Positions 24,076-36,726 of a stretch of 64,000 nucleotides of DNA are shown piece by piece. The DNA is from Pisaster brevispinus. Taxonomy: Eukaryota > Echinodermata > Asteroidea > Forcipulatida > Asteriidae. The stretch's first letter is position 1. Every line of letters begins with the position of its first letter. Under the pieces are notes generated by a model. That model saw only the letters and a program-made list of their open reading frames with translations. It was not told the origin of the DNA and ran no database searches. Position numbers and translations under genes: made by a program. The stretch is taken from the NCBI GenBank assembly GCA_023634235.1, contig JAMKCF010000011.1, positions 5,226,001-5,290,000 of the forward strand, in the 5' to 3' direction.

Positions 24076-27034
24076 TGTGCCCACAAGCCTGATTAGAAGA
24101 CATGAAAACAGGAGACTGTTATACATACCAATAAGATGTGCTCAAATTGCTCTTTTAAAGAGGATGAAGTTGCAGCTTTGACTACGTCCCTGGGCTGTTT
24201 CATCCAGCTGCTGAATGCAGGACTTGCCCATATAGCAGTCTGATTATAGGATATCTCGCAGGTAGTACGATGTAAAGGATGAGGGATTTTCCCAATAGGC
24301 TGCCTGCAAAGTACAGTATCTGTACCATCCACTCACTGAAAAATAACTAATGAGGTGGTCAAAGACCGTATCCGAATTGGCGGGTACAGCTACGGCTACG
24401 ACTGTTGCCAAAGGTGTTGCTAAGGATGTCCTATACTTCAACGCATGATGGCGTTGAAATCAAGCCATAGTCGTAGCTGTAGCCACCAATTCAGACACGG
24501 CCTTGCTCTTTGTTTGGTGGGGGCTCGGTACTGGAGTCTGAGTTGCCTTTGGTGTCTGGTTTTGAGTCTCAGATGACACTCAGTACCCAAAGTTGTCCAA
24601 ATTGGTGCCCTATTTCCCTTTAACATAGGCTCTTTTCGAAACTACATGTACGGCTTTGGCTCGAGATTCGGTTGCGGCTCTGTCCACCTGTTTGAAGCCC
24701 CATACCGAACGCACACGTTTTGAAAATAACTGACGGAGCTTGAGCCGAAGGCCAAGCTCAAGCTGTGATTTTGAAAAGGGTCATCAATGCAGCAGACCAG
24801 GGCCCAATATCATGGTGTTGCTTACTGCGGAATTATGCACCTATGGCCCATAAAAGTTTGTTTAAAGGGAGCCGCAAGTGCCTCAAGAATTCCATGGTAA
24901 GCAGGCCCATGAAATTAGGCCCTGAAGCCTTCAGATAATTCCATTGTGTAGAGTACCGATTGTTGTACATGTACCAGCTGACCAGACGATGGGAAACTTG
25001 GAATACTACCTGAACAAAACAGTTACTGTGCTCCATATCAAAAGTATGGTTTGAACAAAACTCATAGACTTTCTAATGAAAACCATTCAAACAGCCTTGA
25101 AGTTAAATCGGTTTCAACTGATATATTTATTTACAATACTGTCTGGGAAATTTTCTTGTCAATTACTCAAAAAACAGCAACTAAATCTTTAGTGAATCAA
25201 ACATCAATGAAATCTAGCAGTTCTGCCAACTAAAGTGCCGATTTGAAAGTTAACAGTTCTGAAGAAAAACTAGAATTATTGCTTTATGAGTCAAACAGTT
25301 ACCTTGTGGGTATTAATAGAAATAACAATGCTACTTATAATGAAGTAACTTGTAAGATGTAAGTTTGACAACATAAATATAAGATTACACTCCCTAAAAA
25401 CATGCAGGGCTAAAATGTTCTTATTTTAGTTTTAAAATGGAGTAGCCTACTTATTGAGGAACTAGAACCTGGGGGAATGAAGTGAGAGTCAATATCAGTG
25501 TCGCTTTCATCCACATGCGAAGCAGATTTTTGCAGTGTTTAAAATTTGGACCTTCCCACTGGGGCCAACTATTAACAAAAGCTTTGACAAAAGCTTTTTT
25601 TTACCTGACCTACTTAAGTGTCTTGTAATGCACATTGCTTGTGAACAATATCCCCCTGCATATTTCTGCTTAGCAGATAAATTTGTTCAGCAAGTTCCTC
25701 TGCTTGGCAGGTTCATAAAAGCCTGAGCTTATTTCATAGAGTTACTCAAGTTCAAAAATTAGCAAAGCACAAAGCAATTATGCTTACGAGAAAAAACAAA
25801 GTTACCAGATAAACTACCATGTCATGTGTACTGTTTGCAACTGGCTTCCTGCTTACTTTTGCTTTGGCTAAATTGAAAATAGCAGAAAATATCTAAGCAC
25901 TTTGTTTTGCTCAAGCAGCTCTTTGAAACTAGGTCATGGTTGATCCATAAAGACCTGCCATACCTGTATCTTTCATGGTCTCTTCAGCCACACCCAATAG
26001 AAAGCATGCACAGCAGACACTGACCGACCTGAACATTCTCCCGATTCTATTTCGATGGTATTTAGAAACTCCTTTGCAAGGTCGTAAACAAAGTGTATAA
26101 GAATAAAATAATCCTGTAGAACGTACCCTTTCCCAAGAGAAAAATTGGGCACAGGAGGTGGTAGAAAGATAAAAATTTACCATCCTAGTTTACATATCAA
26201 TTGCTTTCCCCACAAAAAAACATTTCAAAAACTTAACCTTAGAGGGAGGGTACAACACTTATATTAAACAAACTGAACGTAACCTGGATACAGTCATTCA
26301 AAAGCTCACTGTGTACAAAACTGGTCATGCACAAATCTTTCTAGAAAATGTTCTTTGGCAGGATGGGATAAGCCTTTTATCTTCAAGCAACTTTTGTTCT
26401 CTGCCATCTATCAAAACAATACACAGTTTGTGAGTAAAATCTGGAAAAAGGACTGGTATAATTGCTTCCTTTGTGAATTCTCAATTCGGAATTCCTCAGG
26501 TTACAGACAGTGTTGCTTTACCAGATGGTTTGGGGCAGTAGCTACCTCCAGATGGGCAAAAGCCTTGTGTGGGTTCATTGGAAATGTTGTATGGGTGTTT
26601 GCGGTTAGTAATGGCATTATGTAAAAGTGGGCAGTGAATCATGTGGCAAAGCGACACTGTCTTTTCTCTGCGAAATTCAAAACTGAGCTTTTACTTGCGG
26701 CCAAGAAAGTCAGTTTACCAGTCACTCTCCAACTTTGAATTGTTAATGGTTTATTGTTGTACTATGTCTTGTTTGCAGACTTGAAAGTGCAGTCGAAGAA
26801 GTGCTGTTCATTCTATCCCGTATGTTACAAAGCAGCTTCCATTGAGTTAATTTTACGCTCGTACATGTCCAAAAATCAAGTGTTGTACCACCCCATCTCA
26901 AGTAAAAACAAATCATTCCGGCTTTTAAAATCTTTCTCATGCCCCAAATTAGTCATTTTTCTCTTTGATAAACCTGACGCATTCCACTGCAAGACATATT
27001 AAGATGATGCCATGTAACTATAGCAACAACAACC
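24004..27034. other. Intergenic interval between convergent SAXO5 and NDUFA13
   Basis: No gene recognised. Contents: the inverted-repeat elements at 24358-24790; fragments of the palindromic CAATTTCATAGAGC element (about 24795-24935 and 25680-25930, the latter with CTTAGCAGATAAATTTG and TTTGCTCAAGCAGCTC); and a foldback relative (26485-26740). AATAAA on the minus strand at 26755-26750 may end NDUFA13. Confidence 0.5.
24358..24790. repeat. Two adjacent imperfect inverted-repeat elements
   Basis: First element, about 24358-24505: CCGAATTGGCGG...CAGCTACGGCTACGACTG faces CATAGTCGTAGCTGTAGCC...CCAATTCAGAC. Second element, about 24612-24785: CTTTTCGAAACTACATG...CGGCTTTGGCTCGAG faces GAGCCGAAGGCCAAGCTC...GATTTTGAAAAGG. 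Both look like MITEs and neither codes. Confidence 0.6.
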
Positions 27035-30000
27035 TCATATCCAGGTGCTGTACCCAAACATTTCTTTGTCCCTGACCTTCCTGGGATGGAGGTAGTAAAG
27101 GTCAAGGATCATGGGGTCCATCCATCGTTTGGTATCGTAGATGCTCTCTCCGGCGTTCCAGTCGGGCACGTCCTTCATGATGATTGCTTCCTGCTCAAAG
27201 TTGCTCTTGAGGAGTTTCAACACTCTTGAGGATTCCAGAATAAGACAAAAGAAAATAGTTGCATCAGAATCAGGGTTGGGATAACACACCGCACTGGCAA
27301 TTTTAAATTACAATTAAACATTTTCTCAAGTACAAATAACGACAAGTACAAGTTTTCAGTAACAATATTAAACATTTTGATAGATGTTTAAATTTGAGTA
27401 GGGTATAAAGAATAACATTTGTTTTTTACCCTTACACCCACGTGTATTAAGCACTGTATACCCAGTACTTTCCCCAAATTCTGCGAAAAATATCCAAAGG
27501 CAAATCACTCCGGTGAGATTTGAACCCACAACTGTTGCGGTACCCGCTGCTAAAACATAGGATTCAAATTTCCTCTAGCTACCGGGCTAGCTTGTAAGAC
27601 ATCTAGCAATGCAAAGGTCAGGGGTTCGAATCCCACCTAAGTGATTTGCCTGTGGATTTTTTTCGCAGAACTCAGGAAAGCACTGAGTATACAGTGCTTA
27701 ATACACATCGGTGTAAGGGTACAAAAGCAAATTTGTATATCATGCAAGTTATGACCGAGTGGTCTAGTGCACAGGACCAAAAGTTCTGGTAGTCAAGTCA
27801 TCGGGTGTAGGTTCGACTCGAATCCTGGTCAATCCTTGAGCAAGAAACTTAAGTACAACTGCGTGTCTTCACCCAAGGGTAAATGGGTAACTGTGAGGGC
27901 AGTGATGGTTCTAGTTTTTAATTTAGCATTGGTGCTACATACTTGACAGCACAGGCTGCATACTCTCCCCAGAGAGCCGAAATGGTGTAAGGAATGAAAT
28001 AAATGACCAAGTTGAAGTGATCAGGGCAGTAATGTTCATGCGCCATAATGAGTGTCAAAATTGGTGGATACTGACACTCTATATAAGTGTCCATTATTAT
28101 CAGTACACAAAGTGCTCGGTACTCGGTAAACATCGGCGACATATTTATTTTGTATACTGATCATGCGTCCATATACACAGAGTAGGAGGGTTAACTATCT
28201 CATTTGGTTCTAAGAAAATCGTGCATCTCTTTCTCAAGGCCTTCAGCTTTATTTGTGTGAATGCAATGCATGTGAGAAGAAATTTACTTTTTAAATTTTT
28301 TATCGGAAGCCTCTTACCTTCTGTCATCCTCTGCTTTCAAGAGAGGAGTAATTGCGATAAAGCTCTCTTGCTGCTCCCTGGCCTGCCTCCTTCAAAGTTT
28401 ATAACGACAGAAAATAATAAGAAAAATGTATTTTGAACAACTAAACCAGTAAGAGAAATATAAGCAATAAAAGAGAAACAATAATAAAGGATACCACGTC
28501 ACACTAGCAGTTTTTCCAATAGTGGTAAGTTTTCGTTAAGTCACCTGAAACCACCCCAAAAAATCTGTGAACATGTGAACGGACAAGTAGGCTTACATTA
28601 ACAAATTATTGGAGTTGGTTATTCATGTTATTAGGCTTTTAATTATTGTAGTTACCCTCAAATTTCAATCTAATAATGGATGGGAAAACATTTTGAAGAA
28701 CTTTTTCTATCCATTTTGATGGAAATTTTAGGGTGATTAGTACAAAATAAAAATTGAATAATAAAACAAGTCAACTTAAACTGACAACCCCTTTAGTTCT
28801 ACTCTTCTCAAATGTAAATATGTGGCAATGACCGGAATGACTGCGAATGACCAGAAATATTTCGCAGGAAACTAACAAATCCACTATTTTTCTCTGTAAT
28901 TTTTTTTTCGGTGAGGGAGGGGGGAGGTCAAAGAGGTAGTGGGTGCGAGAGAAGAGAGAAGGTCAGCATACCAAGAACAACAAAATAATAAGATGTTGAA
29001 GACTGTCAATTTGGACATGATTGACTGGGGCAGACTCGGACATCATTCTTACCTTCTTTTTTGGTTGCCTCTGCTGAAGACTGTCGTTCCAATCAGCATG
29101 CAGGCTCCACACGCTGCAAACATCAGATAACCTTTGTACACAAATAAATTTTATAAGTCATATTATAGACTGTGCAAGACCCGCGGAAACTAATAATGAG
29201 ACCTGATTTGATTTAGTTGCAATAATTGTAACCCTCCATTTACCTGTGTGGCATGACTTGACCCGTTACGACACTTTCCCTGAATTTAGTTTAGATGTGC
29301 AATTTTGACCATTTTTGTCAGACTAACATAATAAATGACCTTGTACTTTGCACGGAAACCAGTCAACTTGCCCCCAAGTAAAGTCGCCCCTTACAAAGTC
29401 GCCCCCTAGCAAAGTCACCCCCTCACTGAGTCGCCTCTTTATTTTACATTAATTTAAGTTTACTTTATTGCGGTGATAAGATGGTCATTAATTTTACTTG
29501 TTTATTATTTACTTGTTTTTAAAAGTGCATTTCAGGATTGGTTTTTGCTAACAAAACAGTTGCTGGCAGTGTAAGCACTTTATGTAATCCACCATATACA
29601 TAAAATGACAAACCTGTAGAAGTTTGAGATCGATCGGCCATCTGGGTCACGAGAAAATAGTGAAAAACCGATTACACTTTTGCATGAAATCATGTGAATA
29701 TCCAAGCATGGTCCGGGCTTGCAAATTTCCCTGGATAGATTTTTGAATATCGCCCTCATGCGTTTCAGCACGGACAGCCGTTGATATACTCGTTCCTAAT
29801 CGGGCTTTGGAGGTGGCTGTTTGCGGTTGTTATTGAAAGGCCACCGAAGGGTCATCCGCATAAATAATGAGGCTCTCTTTCATACGCGTACGGCACGTGT
29901 GTGGGCATGTGTGTTGCAAACAGCATGGAGGTACATGTTGTATATTTGGCTACCTCTGAGCTCCGTGCAATCAGCAGGTGATCAGGATGTTCATATGAAT

Positions 30001-32583
30001 TTGTCGTTGTAAACTTGTTGAATACATTCGCTGGTTCGCGCGCGCCTTTGTTACGTGTACAAATTACCTGGAAAACACAAGTTTGGTGGATAAATGCAAT
30101 CATATCTCTGGAACCCTTTATCGTACAAACTAGTCCAAAACTGTAAAATAATCCTGAATATCTACTCCTTCATCATGTCATATTTATTTTACATTCAGAA
30201 AACATTTTGCCACGTCATTTTGAGGGTTTTATGTCCAGTCTTGGTCAATTTTGTATGGAGAAATTCCTAAAGTCTACCTGATTTCTGCAACCCGACGGCC
30301 GATTGCTTAGTCCAAAACGGATTTGGGAAGTGTACATCCTGACCAACACACTGCTCTTACAAATTTTGTGATTGGACAAGTTTTTCCAACGTCATTTTTT
30401 AGTTGAAATTCAGACCAATGAAAAGTTATATCACAGCTTCAAAACAGCCGTTGCTAAAACGTCCGTGTCAAAACTTCCGTGGTGTCAACTCTAAAACTCC
30501 AACGCATTTTTCAAAAATGGTAAATTCATGCACTAATCGGAAGGTTTTACTTATTTGAACAGAATCAATAACGTATACCCTTTCTTCTTGTAAACATTTT
30601 GTTCTAAGATAGTGTCACACATTTAAAATATAGCAAGACACAATTTGCTTCTCTTGAAAATTTGTCACTTGCTGCGTGTATGTTTTTTGTGTGTGGCGAT
30701 GACATGGACGGTACCACCAATGGTACAGGGTGGAATTGTCTGAGTACTATTATTTAGCCACAGCATTGCTCTTTTGTTGTGTTTAAATGTTCTGGAAAGT
30801 TAATTAAAATTTCACGAGTGATTTATAAAAAATAAAAAAACAGAAACACGTCACATTTTCCTTTCTGCATCGAATTGTTTGCATCAATAATGTGAGCGTT
30901 TTAAGTTACATGGAATTAAAACACCCCTGTCCGCACAATGGTATCTATCACGAAACTGTTCAGACAGTACAGGCGCGCGCGAACCACACTAGCACTCGAT
31001 GTGTGTGTGTACGCTGTATGGTATTTACGTGGGAAAATAAGTTTACATTTTTGTACAATACATCCGGCCAGACACAAACTACGTGCAGCGGTTCAACCGT
31101 GGGAAAATACGCCAGTCTCATAAAAATAATTATTCCTTGTAAATGAAGGAAATTAATCCTTTGTGATTGTATTGTCAATGAACTGAAGCGGTTCTACGTT
31201 TTTAGAGTTGCGCTTTTTGTTAGATAATTAATAACAACATGCATAATGGATACTGGTATTTTCATCAACGTGGATAACAGAGATAGCGTCTTTCTGTGTT
31301 CTCTGTTGTACTTTGCTTTTGATCTTTTTTTTGGCACTTTCAGACTGTTTAGGACGCCCTGTTTTTTTAAAAATAGATCTTCCATTTTTGCTGATGGTCG
31401 ATCTGTTCGGTTGTCCAGATCCAGACCCGTAACCCGGCCGAGTGTGGTGTGTGCAGAACTTCTGGCCGGGGATGTGCGTGTGTAACCGCATTTAAGTTAC
31501 TCTAGTTCCCTGACCAAATATTCCATGACGTCTCTTAATGGAAATCTAAGTCGGAGATTTTTGGGTCTGGGAGCCAGACTACGTTTAAGTACACAACCTT
31601 GTATTCTTGGCTCATCTCCACGGCGAGTTAATTTGGTGGCTTAAGGGAGTTCAACCATACCAGATTGGCGCGGCGAGATCGATCATATTTCAGAACGACG
31701 TTTGTGCCGAATTGAGAGAAAAAATAACTATTTTAATTGGTCGTGTGAGGGCAGTATCTACAAAATCGATTCAAAAATTTAATAAAACGCTCACTGAGCG
31801 ATAAACTCCAAACGGGAAATTAGTTTTATTTATTTCTCATCAAATATGACATTTCAGACAGAAATATTTCAAGGGATGTTTTCTACTATCATCATCATTA
31901 GACCGTGTAAGTTTTATGTAAATCTGTGATCTTAGACGGTTTTTTTTCTTACCAACCAATCCTGTATTCTGTAATGCTCCTTTAAATTTGCGGTAGGTCC
32001 CCTATTCTATAGTTTTTACCAATATTTTTACAACTCTAGCACTAGCAGATTAAAGCCTTTCCCCCGAAAGCTAAAGCCAAAGCCTTCCTTCATGAAATTG
32101 AAAGACTCTACAAAACAAAGAAGAGTTGAAACGTCAGCCAGGCCGCAAACAAACAATTTTAGAATTTATGCCGTCACTGTTTTTGCAACTTTTTTGTTAT
32201 GAAATTATTTTATCGCTCAAACTTGTACACAGGGGCAACTCTGTCGGGGGTGACTTTGAGAGGGGCGAGTTTGTATGTGAGGGGCGACTTTGTAGTGGGC
32301 GACTTTGCTGGGGGTGAGTTGACTGGCTGGCATCCCTTTGCACACAGCACAGAACAGAATATGAAATGATCGTCAATCGATCTCACTTTAACAATGCTTT
32401 AGTTATGAGTATGTATTGGCTACAAAAACCCATCAAACGTCCCCACAACATTAAAAAGGCTTTTACATATTATAAGCTGTATGACCACTAACCTGAAACG
32501 CCTCTCTTGGGAAGAGCTCGCTTGTAATCAATGGGAGGATAGCCGCCTTTCGGCGGCATATCTTGCTTGAATGTCGACGCCAT
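27035..32583 (-). CDS. NDUFA13: NADH dehydrogenase 1 alpha subcomplex subunit 13 (GRIM-19)
   Basis: Supernumerary subunit of mitochondrial complex I, needed for assembly; a single-pass inner-membrane protein also reported to act in STAT3 signalling and cell death in mammals. Exons: 32583-32493, 29131-29053, 28386-28318, 27224-27035, summing to 429 nt, 142 aa (human 144). Exon 1 encodes [20 protein letters not shown], nearly identical to the human N-terminus. Exon 2 encodes the hydrophobic segment [18 protein letters not shown] followed by basic residues. Exon 4 carries [19 protein letters not shown] (human [19 protein letters not shown]). The acceptor of exon 3 (GAAGGAG) has a poor pyrimidine tract but is the only one that keeps frame. 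Intron 1 is 3.4 kb and almost filled by a transposon-like element. Confidence 0.95.
27420..27725. repeat. Head-to-head pair of tRNA-derived SINEs (family S3)
   Basis: The right copy (+) has GGGGTTCGAATCCCACC, then GTGATTTGCCTGTGGATTTT, ACTGAGTATACAGTGCTTAA and CACATCGGTGTAAGGGT. The left copy (-) is its reverse complement (ACCCTTACACCCACGTG, AAGCACTGTATACCCAGTAC, GGTGAGATTTGAACCC). A related minus copy lies at about 59295-59545. The pair sits in NDUFA13 intron 3. Confidence 0.7.
27726..28120 (+). repeat. tRNA-Leu-headed SINE, variant body
   Basis: TGACCGAGTGGTCTAGTGCA (A box), ACCAAAAGTTCTGG, and GGTTCGACTC...CCTGGTCA (B box region) are followed by CTTCACCCAAGGGTAAATGG and CATACTCTCCCCAGAGAG. 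This matches the SAXO5 intron 4 copy. NDUFA13 intron 3. Confidence 0.7.
29359..32326. mobile_element. ~3 kb element with iterated inverted ends in NDUFA13 intron 1
   Basis: The left end starts CCAGTCAACTTGCCCCC, then AAGTCGCCCC, AAAGTCGCCCCC, AAAGTCACCCCC and GAGTCGCC in series to about 29435. The right end (about 32230-32326) is the mirror image: GGGGGTGACTTTG, GGGGCGAGTTTG, GGGGCGACTTTG, GGGCGACTTTG, GGGGGTGAGTTGACTGG. The ends thus form iterated terminal inverted repeats around 2.8 kb. The interior has no ORF above 90 codons; a minus-strand stretch at 31491-31228 is open and lysine-rich ([19 protein letters not shown]). Probably a non-autonomous or decayed DNA transposon. Confidence 0.65.
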
Positions 32584-35500
32584 GTTGGAATACAGAGAAA
32601 GTAAAATAAATAACAAGAGAGGGCGCTGTGTATCCAGCACGTTCAGGTTTATTTTATTGCACTAATAGATGAAACCTTTTTGTTTCAATCCAATATCTAG
32701 TTTATTGCTACATGATCCAATCCATATTGAAACCTTTTTTCTTTCAGCCGTGATATATTTCACTTTCTGATATCGCACCTCTTAAACCTTGACATGACAT
32801 CACACCCCATTCAAAAAACAGTTTGAAAAATGTAACATTTTGCGAATACTTGCTTCCTGATCCTCCATCAAGTTGACTGTATGATGGAAATACATCAGCA
32901 AACTGGTGGGGTGGGGGGGGGGGGGTTATATAATGGTATATAATATACACATAACCATTTTTAAATCTCATATGAGGGGGCAATTAGAGGAGGAAGAAAG
33001 TGTTTTTTTTGGGGGGGATGTGTAAGTTGTTTGGAAAGATTGGGACGGTGTGACCCTTACTTTGACTCAAGAAAATAACTTTGAAACAAAACAACCGGTG
33101 TTTGGTGCAATAGATCAACATGAGTTTAACTAGATCTCAACATAATTAATATCAACATGAAAATGGGCAAGATATTATTAAATTAATCTTTATTTTGTGT
33201 GAATAATTTGATCTACTTCCAAAGTCAACAAGCAACTTTGATTGAATAAAAGTTAACTTTCGTCAATTAATTAATTAGCACATCAAAATATACTTTAACA
33301 AGAAATTGTAAAAACAATTCAGTAAAATGATAATTGGCTCATGCTTCTGTTAATTACTTTAACTTTGGCACATAGTTTAAGTCAGTACATGTATTAGGTG
33401 GCAATAGCCAAGTAGAATTTTACAGAGCCATTTAGCACACACATTTGCTTAGCAAAGAATAAATGCAGCAAAAGGTAGGTAACCACCTAAACGTCACAAA
33501 GTATTTTATATATATATCTTCTTTTTTTCTCTTTTTTTTTGGGGTGGGGGGGGGGGTTACTAGCTCCCTGCTTATATTTTTGCTTAGCAGAAAATTCATA
33601 AGTAAAAATTGGTGCTCAACAGATTCCAAATTTGAGAAAGCTGTTCAGCACAAACAATTTCTCAACACATTAAGATCTTGCTAAGCAGAAACAGGTTACC
33701 ATCAAAATTATCATGCAATATATGTTTGTTACTGGTTCCCTGTCAGCTTTTGCTTATCTGGAAAAAAACGCTAAGCAAGATTTCCTGCTCATTATAACAG
33801 CTTAATGAGACTCCAGCTGTACAATACAATTTAAGTAAATTATCGCTGAATACAAGTGGCAGTTTTAGAAATTTACATCCCACTTGTTAATAAAATTATC
33901 TGTCGTTAAAACCTACCAATTTAGAATAGAAACAAAACAAACAAACAAACTTTACCCTGAGCAGTGTAATAGATTAAAATGCCTGGCTGGAAGCCAACTC
34001 TTGATGAATTGAAAGGTAGATGTTAAAAAAGAGACCACTGGAATTGATCAGCTTTGATCATTTTGGATGAAACCCAACGAGCGTATTCGTTTTCCTATAG
34101 TTAATTCGAACAATTGGTGTCTCTTCCCTGTTACAGTATAAAGAAACAAAGAAAACCATTTCATTTTATGCAAAAAGGCTATTTCCTCGTTAAATTTGAA
34201 TACCTGGTACAATGACTTGTTTGGTTTGAAGCAAGCGTTCAGTTTTTAAAATCCCCTCGACTATTATAATACAAAGTTGCTACGTCAAACAGCTCAAGAT
34301 AAACATTTGCATAGTTACATAAGAATGGAAGAACGCCTGTTAAATCTAAACTAAAGGTATACATTTAAAACGAAAACTGAAAATATTCATTCCTTCAACA
34401 AATAGTTAAAATTAAGTTTATTTGTTTAAAGTACACGAATAACTTTCAAATTAAAGACCTGCCTATAAAAACGTTCATAAATTGCACACACAAAAAAAAG
34501 ATTTTCATCAATACTGAGAAATAAGTCCTCAAGACTTCAAAAAAGCTCAACAATTCTGAAACCAATTTGATCTCTATCAGAGTAAAATTGATCAAAACTC
34601 ACGGATCATTTTTTCACCAATATGCAGGCGAGGACCCAATTCCATAAAGCTACTGGTAAGCAAATTGTTGAGCTTACTGTAGCAGAAAAACATGTGTAAG
34701 CAAAAGGGTATTTCATAAATGATCAAGAAGATGAAAAATGAACGTGGTGAGCTTAATTTTGTTGTGCAAAGCTACAATTTTGTGCTTTAAATGCAGCTCC
34801 ACGAAATTGGGTCTCAGTCTAATTATGACATTATTGACCCCTTGAATCAAGTTCATACCCGGCTACCACACTCAACCAACTTAGGGAGTCAAATTGCACA
34901 TACAAATTATGGTAAGCATGAAAACGCTGCATCGCGCGCCTAATACGCTGACTCCCCAAAATGGAATTTGCGCTTACGGAAGCAGGGAATTCTGCGCTTA
35001 CGTCAAGCATATTTCACAGGTTAGTAGGGAAATTTTGCTTGTGCGCGTGCGTACTCTACTTTACTAGGCATTCTTCGCTTACACAGCTAGCGCAGAAATT
35101 TGGCGCTTGCAAAATAAGCGGAGAATGGTGACCGTAAGCAGAGCCATGAAATTGGACCCTGGTGGATTGGGTCAAATATAACAAATTACATTAGCAACAT
35201 TTGCAGCAGATACAGACAGTATTAAATTGAGCATTCTGTGTTAAAGTTAAGGCTTCTTTTCTTTACCTCTGCCTTTTTTTGAAAAACCCAGAACTTGGAT
35301 TGGTACAGAGAGGTGGGCAGCCAACACACACACATTATTGAGAAGTGTCTGCTGTCTGAAATGCTGTTGAAAATTAATTGTTAATTATAATTTTAATATT
35401 GTTTTCATTAACTGTTCAGTTTATTGCTATCCACACTGTTCACATTTAGTGTTGGTATTTACAGGCATGATATTTGGTCCTTGGTCCTTGGAAAGAACAG

Positions 35501-36726
35501 TTGGAAAGTCTTATTGAGCAGACCTACAGGTACATTTATAGTGTATGCTTTTATAGACTTTTCTGGCTATTTAATAAAGTTTTTGCAGATTTTTTTCTGA
35601 GGGTTAAACAAAAATGTAAATTAGATTACAGAAGGAAAAATATCATACCTGCATTTAGAAGTATATTTCCTTCAAACAATTTCCTACAACTTAAATTAAA
35701 ATTTATTTGTAGCTCAAGCTCCAACAGCTTTAGCTCTTTTCTTCATTATGGGACAACAATTTTGAACAATATTTTACAATTTGCAGATTCTTTCCAGACT
35801 CCAACAACGAGGAAAAGACAACTTGAACAAAGATTGTTGTTTGAAATTTAGCTCTTAATAAACTCTTCCTCCTTTACAAAAAACAAGATTGGTTTGGGAC
35901 ACATTCGTGCAAAATACCTTTAAATCTAATCATGTCAAATGTGATAATTTGGTTTACAGTGGAAAATATCCAACCCAACGACAGTCCCGAAAAAGTTAGA
36001 CCTCAAAATTGACTTGAGTTTGATTGTAAGAAAATGTTAAAATCATTAAAACTTGTTTCCTGTAGACCTTAAGCATTGTCGACCCAACGCCGCTATCTCA
36101 GAGGTAAAACAATGATGAGGTAATGGAAATGCGCCGCACAGAGGATGGACCAATGAGCTACCTTCTTTTAACATATAGGCGAGGGCGCCCTACTCAAACG
36201 CCATCATGTGCATAAGGTCTGGATAAGAAGTCCCTGATTTTACAGGATGTTACATTTGAGAGGTTTACAGACTTTCAACATTTCAAATAGATGTCCGAGA
36301 GTTTGGTCATAGACGCAGGCATGAGACCCTTTCAAGAAAATTTGAGGGCCCAGGAAGGTCAATGAAAAACCCTGAAACCATGCAAAATCTTGACAAATCC
36401 CAGACCAGATTTTAAGCTACTCAATAATGGTTTAAGGGTTTGAAAAGGAGTCAGTGATTCAAGTTTTCATCATTGCATTCAACCAGTCGTTGTTGAAAGG
36501 TCGGGAGGAAGTTTGGTTTAATCTCATATGAGAAATAACAGACTTTATATTCATAGAAAGTTCACATATAATTATCTTTGATGACACTCCTTTTGAAGGT
36601 CCAAATCTGTTCTAATTAGATCGTGGTTCAATTTATCCTTTATAATCAAAAGCATTTGAAACACAAAATACTTTAAAATACTTATAGGAACATTTTATAA
36701 GAACATTTTACATTATCGTAAGGCAC
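32584..36726. other. Intergenic interval between NDUFA13 and YTHDC2
   Basis: No gene recognised. It contains poly-G tracts (32910, 33541), palindromic CAATTTCATAGAGC-type elements (about 33560-33800, 34630-34820, 34890-35165) and fragments of the SAXO5-intron foldback (around 34195-34330). The open frame at 35474-35851 (125 codons) lies in AT-rich DNA, has no recognisable motif and is probably chance. Confidence 0.5.
34890..35165. repeat. MITE of the GGTAAGC/CCATGAAATTGG family
   Basis: Contains TCTGCGCTTACGTCAAGCAT, ATTTCACAGGTTAGTAGGG, GCATTCTTCGCTTACACAGC and ends CAGAGCCATGAAATTGGACC. Diverged copies with the same order lie at 49725-49980 (CTTAACGTAAGCATATTTCA, GGTAAGCAGAGTCATGAAA) and 44745-45015. 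Confidence 0.65.

Noticed and set aside
31228..31491. Lysine-rich open frame inside NDUFA13 intron 1 as a host exon
   Set aside because: It lies inside the transposon-like element, has no matching splice partners and is not needed for the complete NDUFA13 frame.
35474..35851. A 125-codon open frame as a gene
   Set aside because: AT-rich, biased to Phe/Leu/Ser/Asn, no start context, splice logic or family resemblance.
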